Shown here: piece after piece, positions 23,309 to 31,788 of the stretch | How positions within the stretch are numbered: the stretch's first letter is position 1 | Layout: every line of letters starts with the position of its first letter | NCBI GenBank assembly: GCA_021735405.1 | Contig: JAIPHC010000003.1 | Coordinates: 1 to 39,667 of the forward strand | From: Candidatus Omnitrophota bacterium | Lineage (GTDB): Bacteria > Omnitrophota > Gorgyraeia > Duberdicusellales > 4484-171 | DNA: 39,667 nucleotides | Direction: 5' to 3' | Position numbers and translations under genes: made by a program | The notes under the pieces: generated by a model | The model's input: only the letters and a program-made list of their open reading frames with translations | What the model was told of the DNA's origin: nothing | The model's database searches: none

Positions 23309-24115
23309 ATGAATAACTATCTGGCTGCTTACGGCCTCAAAACGATTCCTTTTAATATCACCTCCGATCCTGATTTTTTCTATCGAAGTTCAACTCATAA
23401 GGAAGTCTTATCTACTCTTATTTTTGGACTGCGGCAGAAAAAAGGTTTAATGGCAGTGATTGGTGAAGTGGGAACCGGGAAAACCACTCTTTGTAAAGTT
23501 TTTCTTAATCATTTACCTAAAGAAGTCAAAACCTCGGTGATTTTTAGTTCGCCTCAATTCAGCCAAACCCAACTGCTTAAAAATATCCTGGATGATTTTG
23601 GCCTTAAGCGGGAAAGGAAAAATCGTTTTGATTTAATAAAAAACCTGAATTCGTTTTTAATTGACACTTCTTTAAGCGGCGGCAACGCTTTATTGGTTAT
23701 CGATGAAGCGCAAAACTTAACTCCTAAACAGCTTGAACAAATACGGCTTTTATCTAATCTGGAAACTTCCCGCGAGAAATTATTACAGATTTTATTGGTT
23801 GGACAGCCAGAGTTGGAAGATAAACTAAACAATTTTAAGCTCAGGCAGATAAAACAAAGGATAGGCATAAAATGCAGGCTTTTGCCTTTACGAGAGGATG
23901 AAATAAAACAATATATTCAATACCGTATCGATAAAGCCGGGGTTTCTATTCTATCGATTGAACCAGAATGTTATAAAATTATTTATCAATTTTCTCAAGG
24001 AATACCAAGGCTGATAAATTTACTTTGTGAAAGAGTTTTACTTTTAGGTTTTGTCCAAGAAAAAAATCAAATTAATCCTTCGATGTTAAAGGTGTGCATC
24101 GAAGAACTGCAATGA
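23309..24115 (+). CDS. gspA: ExeA/GspA-like AAA ATPase
   Basis: 268 residues, one AAA/ATPase domain: Walker A GEVGTGKTT (52-60), Walker B LLVIDEAQ (128-135), sensor-like LVGQPELEDKL and the ExeA-typical N-terminus YGLKTIPFNITSDPDFFYRS. In Aeromonas and Vibrio, GspA/ExeA works with GspB to insert the secretin through peptidoglycan. This version stops after the ATPase and lacks the membrane span and peptidoglycan-binding domain of proteobacterial GspA. It follows pilQ after 18 bases and shares ATGA with gspB. Confidence 0.9.
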   Translation: MNNYLAAYGLKTIPFNITSDPDFFYRSSTHKEVLSTLIFGLRQKKGLMAVIGEVGTGKTTLCKVFLNHLPKEVKTSVIFSSPQFSQTQLLKNILDDFGLKRERKNRFDLIKNLNSFLIDTSLSGGNALLVIDEAQNLTPKQLEQIRLLSNLETSREKLLQILLVGQPELEDKLNNFKLRQIKQRIGIKCRLLPLREDEIKQYIQYRIDKAGVSILSIEPECYKIIYQFSQGIPRLINLLCERVLLLGFVQEKNQINPSMLKVCIEELQ

Positions 24116-24609
24116 GTATAATCTATGAAGCTTTAAAGAAAGCTGAAGGCAATTCTCCTGATTCTTTATCCGGCCAGGATAATCATCAAAGAAAATTCAA
24201 TCCTAAAAAAAATATCTTAATTATTTTAATTGTTGTATTCTCTGCGGCAGTTTTTATCCTATCTTATAATTTCTCTAAATTAAAACAAATTATTTTTTCT
24301 AGATTAGAGCCAGAGCAAAGCAGAACAACCGCTTCTCTAAAACAAGAAACTGAGCAGGCAAGGGAAGGCAGTCTATATAATGGTTTGAAAACAACAGCCG
24401 GAAAATCAGATTCAAAACAATCAGGATTTAGCCCCAGATTGGAAGGGATAATTTTTGATGAGAATGAACCCTTTGCGATTATCAATGGGAGGCGAGTTTA
24501 TCAAGGTGATGAAATAGGCGGTTTTATTGTGTCAAAAATAAAAACAGACAAGGTAGAGCTTCTTGACCCAGAAAGCGGGGAAACCAAAACTATTACAATT
24601 GATTTTTGA
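24112..24609 (+). CDS. gspB: GspB-like membrane protein with PilP/GspC-type domain
   Basis: 165 residues from the ATG at 24112, whose ATGA overlaps the gspA stop; the six extra codons of a GTG start at 24094 are unlikely. MSIIYEALKKAE is the hallmark N-terminus of GspB-like partners of ExeA/GspA. Residues ~30-55 form a membrane span (NILIILIVVFSAAVFILSY); a low-complexity linker follows; residues ~115-165 form one periplasmic HR/PilP-like domain (LEGIIFDENEPFAIINGRRV, then YQGDEIGGFIV). It likely bridges the ATPase to the secretin, duplicating the domain type in PilP. Confidence 0.85.
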   Translation: MSIIYEALKKAEGNSPDSLSGQDNHQRKFNPKKNILIILIVVFSAAVFILSYNFSKLKQIIFSRLEPEQSRTTASLKQETEQAREGSLYNGLKTTAGKSDSKQSGFSPRLEGIIFDENEPFAIINGRRVYQGDEIGGFIVSKIKTDKVELLDPESGETKTITIDF

Positions 24610-24648
24610 ATTAGTGCGATATTATTATAGCTGTGGAAAAAATTTAAT

Positions 24649-24811
24649 GTCATTGCGAGCGCAATGAGCACCTGCCTGCTGGCAGATAGGAAGCGACGAA
24701 GTAATCTCTCTATAGCGTCATCCTGAGCCCCCTTCGACTTCGCTCAGGGCAGGCTCCGGGCGAAGGATCTCATTCATCATAGAGATTCTTCGGTTTCGCC
24801 TCAGAATGACA
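24649..24811. repeat. Composite intergenic repeat island
   Basis: This gap between two convergent genes holds three dispersed elements in a row: TGTCATTGCGAGCGCAATGA with GAAGCGACGAAGTAATCTC, a degenerate copy of the CCTGCCTG palindrome (CCTGCCTGCTGGCAGATAGG), and the TCATCCTGAGC...CGAAGGATCTC and AGATTCTTCGGTTTCGCCTC pair also seen at 4234-4315. No gene is present. It may serve as a bidirectional transcription end. Confidence 0.7.
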
Positions 24812-24836
24812 TTGAGGTTATTTCGGGCTTTGCCTT

Positions 24837-27221
24837 CTAACAGGGCTTACTTTTTTTAAATTTTAATAAAGTATGGATATACCAGCTGGCTGAGCCGGTA
24901 AGGTAGGAATAAAGGCCTTGCCCTTGGCTATTAAAATATTCAGGCAGTTGAGGATAAGTTGTGTTTGAACCAGATTTAGCCATTCCATAAAGAGAGTTAA
25001 TAACAGAATCTCCCTCTTTTCTAAAACCTCGTTTGTAAAGGGCATAAGAAAACATAATAATCATATGGCTAAAAAAAGCGCCATTTTCTTTATCCCCGTA
25101 GCTAAAGCCGAAAGCTCTTCCCAGCTCGGGATAGACAGAACCAAAATTTGTATTAAGCCGAAAGCTTTTGTTTTTATCTTTTAAATATTTATTGGCCGAC
25201 TGCCAGATTTTTTTAATTTGATCTCTGGTAGCTACTCCGCTCATTATTGCAAATACTTGCGGAGCAAGCATCATTTGTACCTTTGCTTTGTTTTTCCCGG
25301 CGCATTTTTTCCCGGCATTATCATAGTAGCCGTTAAAAAAACCTTTATTCAACCATTCTTTCTCCAGGAGCCAGCCGCTAAGATGTTTATATTTTTTTTC
25401 CAAATCAAAGATGACAGCGTCTACATTTACTTTGACTTTTTTACCAGAAATTTGTATTGTGCTTTCCAGATATTTTTTTAGTTGTTTTTGTTTTTCCCGG
25501 AAACTATTATAGTTAATCGGTTTATCTAAACTATCTAAAAGAAGTGTCAGCTCTTTTAGGATTTCGATCTTATTTTTTTTTCTTTTCAGTGTTTTCATCA
25601 GTTTAGTAATACCTTTTAAGTTATGAGCGTACATAAAGCTGAAAGTTACCGTTTCTCCGTAATTACTTGCCATATCTAAGGCGTCGTTCCAATCAGCGCT
25701 TTCTAATTTTATAATATTGTGGGAGCCGACGTTAAAAAATGATGTTAAGTTTTGGATAAGCAGATGTTCCAAGAGGCTACCTTTATAAATTTTGTTTTTA
25801 GTTGTACGTAAAATGAAATCTTTTTGATTGAAGCCATAATCAATTCTAGTTGATCGCATCAAGTGGGAATCTCGAAAATAAGGCAGTTGTTGGCTTAATA
25901 TATTTATATTTTTGCTTTGTTCTAAATAAGAATTTAAAGTCAAATAAGGCCAGATTCCATGGTCAGACCAAACCCGGCTTATTTTATTGCGGTCAGATAA
26001 AAAACTATTATCTTTTTTTATTATAGTAGCGTTTGAGCCGTCTAGGCGTATGCCGGAAAAAGAATTTATTATTAATTTTTTCGCTTCTTTTGGTTCATAA
26101 TGCAATAAAACTAAGGCATCCTGCCAAAGGTCCCGCCAGCCTCTGCCTCCTTTTCCATAGTCAAAATGGGGCAGAAACGAGCAGCCGAAAAGTTTACGCA
26201 AAGCAGGCTGTGCTTTCACCCACCTTAACCAGTTGTTATAATTTTTGTCTTTAAAATTAAATTCTATTTTTCCAAAAGCAGTCTGCCAATATTTTTTGGT
26301 TGCAATAAGTTCTTTTTTTACCTTTTTGTTAGTATCAATTTTAGAAAACAAATCAGTTATTTTATTGCGGCATGCTTTTTTTGCCCCCGATGCCAAGCCC
26401 AAGCCTATAATATAACTTGTTTGTTTTTCTTTTTTTAGTAATTTGCTGCCAAAATCGAAAGCAGCTATTATTTCTTTACCGTCAAAACTGTCTCTCTTTT
26501 TTTTGGCTGATTTTTTATTTTTATAAACCGCATCGGGTTTTAAGAGGCCTCCTTTTCCGCAGAAGTAATCTAAAACAGGGAATTGGCCTTTAATCTCAGA
26601 GCCTTTCCCCTTGGCTAGACAGAAATAGGTGGTTTTACCTAAGCTGTGGCCTTCTTCATTAAATAAAAGAGCCGGCCGGAGCAAGATGCCGTTTTTTGTT
26701 AAATCGATTCTATTTAAAAGGCTGCTTACGTGCCGATGGTCCCGCAGGGTCGTTTCGCTTCTCCCGTAAAGAGGTATAGCTGAATAGGCAGTTATGTTTA
26801 GATTTTTCTTTGATTTATTTTTTACCTTAATTTGCATAACTTCGATGTCAAGGTTGTAAGGGATAAAGTTTAATATTTCTACATCAACTAATTTTGTATA
26901 TTTGGTAATCTTATGATAGAAAAAACCAGCCTGGAGTTTATCGGGATAGGGGTCTGACAGCCGGATAATTTTTTCTTTTGTTGGGCTAACTTTAATTTTT
27001 ATAAAAAAATCCCTGCGAACTAAAGGATTATACTTTATATCTATCGCAGTTGCCGGCGGGGTAAGAAAGTAGTCTTTGTCTTTTTTGATGTCCCCGGCTA
27101 AATTGGGGCTAATTGAAGAAAGTAGACTTCCTGATTTATTTGTTAAGGGAAAGTAGTTGTTGTAGCGATGGGAATTTTCTACTACAAACTCTTCTCTGTT
27201 GCCGGTAAATTTATATATCAT
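24837..27221 (-). CDS. GH94-like glycoside phosphorylase (cellobiose phosphorylase family)
   Basis: 794 residues, cytoplasmic (no signal peptide). The N-terminal ~300 residues form the beta-sandwich domain of glycosyltransferase-36/GH94 enzymes (AYSAIPLYGRSETTLRDHRH); the rest is an (alpha/alpha)6 barrel with RGWRDLWQDAL (360-370), ADWNDALD (509-516), which holds the GH94 general-acid Asp, and SNTTYPQLPEYF with YLTGSASWY near the end. GH94 enzymes reversibly split beta-glucosides with phosphate to give glucose-1-phosphate. The donor sugar cannot be told from the sequence: cellobiose, laminaribiose, chitobiose or a storage glucan are possible. It is monocistronic and divergent from the thioredoxin-DsbD gene. 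Confidence 0.85.
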   Translation of the reverse strand: MIYKFTGNREEFVVENSHRYNNYFPLTNKSGSLLSSISPNLAGDIKKDKDYFLTPPATAIDIKYNPLVRRDFFIKIKVSPTKEKIIRLSDPYPDKLQAGFFYHKITKYTKLVDVEILNFIPYNLDIEVMQIKVKNKSKKNLNITAYSAIPLYGRSETTLRDHRHVSSLLNRIDLTKNGILLRPALLFNEEGHSLGKTTYFCLAKGKGSEIKGQFPVLDYFCGKGGLLKPDAVYKNKKSAKKKRDSFDGKEIIAAFDFGSKLLKKEKQTSYIIGLGLASGAKKACRNKITDLFSKIDTNKKVKKELIATKKYWQTAFGKIEFNFKDKNYNNWLRWVKAQPALRKLFGCSFLPHFDYGKGGRGWRDLWQDALVLLHYEPKEAKKLIINSFSGIRLDGSNATIIKKDNSFLSDRNKISRVWSDHGIWPYLTLNSYLEQSKNINILSQQLPYFRDSHLMRSTRIDYGFNQKDFILRTTKNKIYKGSLLEHLLIQNLTSFFNVGSHNIIKLESADWNDALDMASNYGETVTFSFMYAHNLKGITKLMKTLKRKKNKIEILKELTLLLDSLDKPINYNSFREKQKQLKKYLESTIQISGKKVKVNVDAVIFDLEKKYKHLSGWLLEKEWLNKGFFNGYYDNAGKKCAGKNKAKVQMMLAPQVFAIMSGVATRDQIKKIWQSANKYLKDKNKSFRLNTNFGSVYPELGRAFGFSYGDKENGAFFSHMIIMFSYALYKRGFRKEGDSVINSLYGMAKSGSNTTYPQLPEYFNSQGQGLYSYLTGSASWYIHTLLKFKKSKPC

Positions 27222-27367
27222 TGCTATCTATTCTATAATAAGAAGCTTGTTTAGCCAATTATTTTTTCCCCAATGTTGCCGAGTGGTTAATTTAGAATAG
27301 GGAGAATTTAATTTCATTTTGGAAGCCAACCTGATATAATTGTTTCTAATAAGGAGAAAGGCCGGGG

Positions 27368-29092
27368 ATGGCGAAATATAAAAATTTAGTAATTTCAGCA
27401 ATAATTTTACTTGGATTAGTATCTAATTTTTCAGGGTTTTCACAAGAATCTGGACAAGGCCCCCCTTCAACTTGCGCAGTCTATCTTACCGGCATTGGCT
27501 GTCACAATTGTGCCATAACCGACCCCTTAATACTTTCGAAATTGCTTTATGAATATGATGATCTTATAGTTATCGAATATGAGATTTTTAAAGCTGGTTC
27601 GAAAAACGAAAAAGTAAGCTCTCAATATTTTAAAAATTACCTGCCCGGCGAACAATTAGGAGTTCCTTTTTTTATTTTAACTAAAACAGCCAAAGCTTTA
27701 GGCAGTATAGAAGTTTCTAAAGCAGAAGAGTTGTTTAAGAAAAAAAAGGTAAACCGGTGCCCTTTGCCTTCAGGCCGGCTTAGGTCTTTTGATAATCTAA
27801 ATTTAAGCTCTTTGCCGGGTAAGGTAAAAATTTGGCATAAAAATAAAGTATTGATTTCGGATGAAGGCAGGTCTGATAATAATAGTTTAAAAAATCTGCT
27901 TACTTTATCTGATCCCAGTCCAATTTTAAAAGAGATAAAAGCAGAAACAATTGAGCCCAAAGAAGTTTTAATATCAGGAGGTAAAATTAAATTTAAAAAT
28001 GCAGTGAAAATAGAGGGCTGGATATTTCAATGGGGGCAAAAAGAAATAGTTAAGAGCAAAACTGCGCGCCAGCAAAATAAAAGCATGATTAAAATTAATT
28101 CTGAGCCGGAAACGAGGAAGGCCTACAGCGATTATCGTTTATTTTTAAAGGGAGAGGGTGGAGCCAAAAATTTCTATATCGGCATAGAAGCATTAATTAT
28201 ATTGATTCTGGTTTTATTGCTGTTTAGGAAAAAGATAAGTTCATTATTTTCTAAAAATAAACAAGAATTTAAGAATTCATTGGTAATAATTAGTTTACTG
28301 GCAGCGGTTGGTTTAATTTTTATTTTGGCAAAAAATATTCCCGCAGGATTTCTAAAAAATTTTAGCAGTCAAGTGCCATTGCCTGTTTTTACCTTTACTA
28401 TTGCTCTTGTTGATGGTTTTAATCCTTGCAACTTATTTGTTTTAACTTTATTGCTTGCGCTTTTGATTTCAGCTTCCGGCAGTAAAAAAAGAGTTTATTT
28501 GATAGGTTTTGTTTTTGTATTTGTTGTTTTTATTTTTTATTTCTTTTTTATGGCGGCTTGGCTTAATATATTCAAATATTTTAATCTTTTTGCTCCAATC
28601 CGGGCAGTTATCGGAAGCATTGCAATTTTAGCCGGGCTGATTAATTGTAAGGATTTCTTTTTCTTTAAAAAAGGAATTTCTTTAACTATCGGAGACAAAC
28701 AAAAGGGGAAGCTCACTAAAAAAATGAATAAAGTAAGAAAAATAGCCGAAAGAGGCTCTGTTCTCATGCTTATCTTATCTTCGGCAGGGCTGGCGGTTTT
28801 TAGTTCATTTGTTGAACTACCTTGCACCGCAGGCTTTCCGATGATATTTACCACTATTCTCGCCGGTGAAACTGTAAAAGCTACCAGCAGTTACTATTTG
28901 TGGATATTATTTTACAATTTAATTTATGTATTGCCTTTAGCTATAATAGTTGCGATATTTGGGTATACCTTCCAAGCCAAGAGGATTAGCCAAAGACAAA
29001 TTGAATTTATTAAATTAGTTGGAGGGGTTATTATGGTAGCTTTAGGTTTGATTCTTATAGTTAATCCTCAAATTCTGGGAATCGCCCTTTAA
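27368..29092 (+). CDS. Thioredoxin-like/DsbD (CcdA)-like fusion, membrane thiol-redox protein
   Basis: 574 residues. Signal peptide ~1-26; a periplasmic thioredoxin-like domain with a CHNC active site (C45, C48) and cis-Pro motif GVPFFIL (P100); a linker domain to ~265; then about eight membrane spans of the DsbD/CcdA type. The membrane cysteines are C354 in GFNPCNLF and C486 in ELPCTAGFP, the pair that relays electrons across the membrane in DsbD. Inferred: moves reducing equivalents from the cytoplasm to a periplasmic thiol through its own fused redox domain. A strong ribosome site AAGGAGAAAGG precedes the ATG. The radical SAM gene follows after 27 bases. Confidence 0.85.
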   Translation: MAKYKNLVISAIILLGLVSNFSGFSQESGQGPPSTCAVYLTGIGCHNCAITDPLILSKLLYEYDDLIVIEYEIFKAGSKNEKVSSQYFKNYLPGEQLGVPFFILTKTAKALGSIEVSKAEELFKKKKVNRCPLPSGRLRSFDNLNLSSLPGKVKIWHKNKVLISDEGRSDNNSLKNLLTLSDPSPILKEIKAETIEPKEVLISGGKIKFKNAVKIEGWIFQWGQKEIVKSKTARQQNKSMIKINSEPETRKAYSDYRLFLKGEGGAKNFYIGIEALIILILVLLLFRKKISSLFSKNKQEFKNSLVIISLLAAVGLIFILAKNIPAGFLKNFSSQVPLPVFTFTIALVDGFNPCNLFVLTLLLALLISASGSKKRVYLIGFVFVFVVFIFYFFFMAAWLNIFKYFNLFAPIRAVIGSIAILAGLINCKDFFFFKKGISLTIGDKQKGKLTKKMNKVRKIAERGSVLMLILSSAGLAVFSSFVELPCTAGFPMIFTTILAGETVKATSSYYLWILFYNLIYVLPLAIIVAIFGYTFQAKRISQRQIEFIKLVGGVIMVALGLILIVNPQILGIAL

Positions 29093-29119
29093 TAATTTTT
29101 ATTCAGAAACAGTTATTTT

Positions 29120-30382
29120 ATGAACTTACCATATTTATTATTTTCTGATAAAAAAGGTAAAATTTATTCACATCCTTATCTGAAAATGCTCGGAGGCTTA
29201 TTGGAAGAATTCCGTCTTCCTAAAAAAGGGGAGTTAATTCCAGCTCCTTCGGGTACGACCTTTTTTTATCTTCCTGGCAGTTATCCTTGCGGTTATAATC
29301 CGGAGAGCCAAAGATTTGAAAAAATAGAGAAATTCGAAGGCAAAAGAGTATATGCGGTTTCGTCTTTTTTGCCGCCTTCTTATCTGCGTTTATATAATCC
29401 GGCAGCATATTGGCAAAAAAAGAAAAGAAGGCTTCCGCTTTGGGCTTATACCGGTTGCGGGTTTTATGGCGGAAAAGTTATGGTAGCGGCTAGAAAAGTT
29501 GATAAAAGAATCAGGCAGGCTCCCGGGTTTTATGATAATGGGTTGGTTGAAAAACGAGCTAATTTTTTTATTAAAAAATTTCGGAAAAACCGCCTCTATA
29601 AACATCTTTTTAATTGTGCTTTAAATTATAATTGTCTGGCTGCAAAAAATCTTTTTATGCAGCGCTGGGAAGCTCCTTTGCCGGTAGCCAGATTTTGTAA
29701 TGCCCGCTGTCTTGGCTGTCTCAGCCTTCAGGATTCAAATTGCATTTCTTCCCATCAGAGGATTAATTTTAAACCTAAAGTTTCTGAAGTTGTTGAAGTA
29801 ATGATAAATCATCTAGAAAAAGCAAAAGAGCCCATTGTTAGTTTTGGCCAAGGCTGTGAAGGGGAGCCCTTGCTGGAAGCAAGTTTAATAGCCGAAAGCG
29901 TAAAAGAAGTAAAGAGCAGAGTTAAACGGGGGACGATTAATGTAAATACTAACGGCAGTTTTCCGGAAAAAATAAAAACGCTTTCCCGGGCCGGGGTTGA
30001 TTCTTTCAGGATAAGTTTAAACAGCCCCGAAGAGAGATTTTATAATATTTATTTCAAGCCAAAGAATTATAAATTTTTAGATGTTGTCGAATCAATTCGA
30101 ATTGCTAAAAAATACGGAAAATTTGTTGCTCTAAATTTATTTATTTTTCCCGGTTTTAGCGATTCAAGGCAGCAAATAGATAAGTTATTAAGTTTTTTGC
30201 GAAAAAATGATATAGACATGATTCAGTGGCGCAATTTAAATATTGATCCAAACTATTACATTCGTAAAATATCAGACAGCAGCTTAAAACCAGCGGGGGT
30301 GCCGGCTCTTCTGGGAGCGGTTAGAAGAAACTTTCCCGGAATAAAGACAGGTTATTTTAATCTACCCAAAGAAAGTTTTTAA
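29120..30382 (+). CDS. Radical SAM protein with long N-terminal extension
   Basis: 420 residues. The radical SAM cluster motif CxxxCxxC is at C193-C197-C200 (RFCNARCLGC), with GQGCEGEPLL (244-253) as the SAM-contact GGE-like motif and a TIM-barrel core (TINVNTNG, FRISLNSP). The first ~185 residues are a separate domain with conserved-looking aromatic and cysteine residues (YPCGYNP, AYTGCGFYGG, NCALNYNC). There is no SPASM-like C-terminal cysteine set. The substrate is unknown. The gene is probably cotranscribed with the thioredoxin-DsbD fusion upstream, suggesting a thiol- or maturation-linked role. Confidence 0.85.
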   Translation: MNLPYLLFSDKKGKIYSHPYLKMLGGLLEEFRLPKKGELIPAPSGTTFFYLPGSYPCGYNPESQRFEKIEKFEGKRVYAVSSFLPPSYLRLYNPAAYWQKKKRRLPLWAYTGCGFYGGKVMVAARKVDKRIRQAPGFYDNGLVEKRANFFIKKFRKNRLYKHLFNCALNYNCLAAKNLFMQRWEAPLPVARFCNARCLGCLSLQDSNCISSHQRINFKPKVSEVVEVMINHLEKAKEPIVSFGQGCEGEPLLEASLIAESVKEVKSRVKRGTINVNTNGSFPEKIKTLSRAGVDSFRISLNSPEERFYNIYFKPKNYKFLDVVESIRIAKKYGKFVALNLFIFPGFSDSRQQIDKLLSFLRKNDIDMIQWRNLNIDPNYYIRKISDSSLKPAGVPALLGAVRRNFPGIKTGYFNLPKESF

Positions 30383-30434
30383 AACTCAATTTTATATGGT
30401 ACAATCTATTTAAGAGATTACAGCGATTAGAAAA

Positions 30435-30456
30435 ATGATTGTAATGATTCAATCAT
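30435..30456. promoter_or_regulatory. Inverted repeat ATGATTG-N8-CAATCAT, possible operator
   Basis: Perfect 7-base arms (30435-30441, 30450-30456) in the 106-bp gap before the NIL-protein gene, downstream of a TACAAT box at about 30400. Size and symmetry suit a dimeric repressor. No regulator is identified. Confidence 0.4.
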
Positions 30457-30488
30457 CGTAAAATAATTGCCGAAATCATGTTAAAAAG

Positions 30489-30707
30489 ATGATAAAACAA
30501 GTTGAATTAAATATCCCCACAACTTTTAAAAAAGAGCCTTTTTTTTATAATATAATTAAAAATTTTAAAGTTATCCCCAGTATTTTAGAAGCATCTTTTT
30601 CAACCGCGACCGGTTGGGCTATCGTTAGTTTCCAAGGCAGCAGCAAAGAATTAACGAGGTTGTTTGATTATTTAGAAAAAAAAGGCATAGAAGTCAAGTT
30701 TCGTTAA
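30489..30707 (+). CDS. NIL domain protein
   Basis: 72 residues forming one ferredoxin-fold NIL domain: VELNIPTTFKKEPFFYNIIK with ATGWAIVSFQG and LFDYLEKKGIEVKF. NIL domains are best known at the end of methionine ABC transporter ATPases and in ferredoxin fusions linked to homocysteine formation in anaerobes. Here it is stand-alone and heads a sulfur-related gene run (mnmA, nadA, PP-loop, metY, cysK, metX, metW, thi4), which supports a role in sulfur-amino-acid sensing or sulfur transfer. Confidence 0.75.
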   Translation: MIKQVELNIPTTFKKEPFFYNIIKNFKVIPSILEASFSTATGWAIVSFQGSSKELTRLFDYLEKKGIEVKFR

Positions 30708-30726
30708 TCCTTCCCCAGGTTAAAAT

Positions 30727-31788
30727 ATGGAAAAAGTAATAGTTGCAATGAGTGGCGGGGTTGATTCTTCCGTTGCGGCTTTATTATTAAAGGAGGCTGG
30801 TTTTTTTGTTGCCGGAGTTACTATGTCTTTTGCTGATAAACACAGAGATAGCGAATCCAGGAATTTTGAAGAAAGAAATATAGAAGACGCTAAAAAAATA
30901 GCCGAACAATTAAAAATAAAACATTATGTTTGGGATTTTTCAAAAGAGCTGGAAAATCAAGTGGCAGCAAAATTTTTAAACGGGTATTTGGCCGGCAGAA
31001 CCCCTAACCCTTGCGTGGAGTGCAATAAATTTATAAAGTTCGGGTCTTTATTAAAAAAAACAAAAGAATTAGGTTTTGATTTTTTAGCAACCGGGCATTA
31101 TGCTAAAATTCAGAAAAATAAAAATTTATTTTTGTTAAAAAAACCTAAAGATAAAACTAAAGATCAGACATATTTTATCTATTCGATAAAAAAAGAAAAA
31201 TTGGCTGATATTTTATTTCCTTTATCTGACTATCAAAAAAAGCAAGTTCAAAATATCGCAAAAGAAAGACAATTATTTGTTTTTGAAAAAGATCAAAGCC
31301 AAGATCTGTGTTTTGTTTTAGAGAAAAAATATGTTGATTTTGTCAAGGCACAAAGGCAAAAAGAAAAGGCAGGTTTTATCGTAAACACAAAGGGAAAAAT
31401 TTTAGGAAAGCATAAAGGAGTATTCTTTTATACTGTGGGGCAAAGAAAAGGCTTAGGAATAAGCGCTAAACAGCCATTATATGTTTTGTCGATTGACGCA
31501 AAAAATAATAAGATTATTGTAGGTAAAAAAAACAAGTTGAAAAACAAGGGGCTTATTGCAGGCAGCCTGAATCTTTTGGCAGAGTCTTTTCCTAAAAAAG
31601 CAAAAGCAAAAATTCGGTATGCTCATAAGGAGGCTGATTGCAGTTTAGAAAATGATGGCAAAAGATTAAAGGTTGTTTTTTCGCGCAAACAGGAAGCAAT
31701 TACTCCGGGGCAATCCGTAGTGTTTTACGATAAGGATATTGTTTTAGGAGGGGGGATAATTGAGGAGGTTTTAGATGAAACTAGCTGA
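30727..31788 (+). CDS. mnmA: tRNA-specific 2-thiouridylase MnmA
   Basis: Adds sulfur to position 2 of U34 in tRNA Lys/Glu/Gln. 353 residues. PP-loop SGGVDSS (9-15) binds ATP; C96 in NPCVECNK and C195 in SQDLCFVLEK match the catalytic and persulfide-carrying cysteines of E. coli MnmA (C102, C199). GHYAK and YTVGQRKGLGI are also typical. The C-terminal beta-barrel is present. Its end overlaps nadA by 14 bases. Confidence 0.96.
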   Translation: MEKVIVAMSGGVDSSVAALLLKEAGFFVAGVTMSFADKHRDSESRNFEERNIEDAKKIAEQLKIKHYVWDFSKELENQVAAKFLNGYLAGRTPNPCVECNKFIKFGSLLKKTKELGFDFLATGHYAKIQKNKNLFLLKKPKDKTKDQTYFIYSIKKEKLADILFPLSDYQKKQVQNIAKERQLFVFEKDQSQDLCFVLEKKYVDFVKAQRQKEKAGFIVNTKGKILGKHKGVFFYTVGQRKGLGISAKQPLYVLSIDAKNNKIIVGKKNKLKNKGLIAGSLNLLAESFPKKAKAKIRYAHKEADCSLENDGKRLKVVFSRKQEAITPGQSVVFYDKDIVLGGGIIEEVLDETS

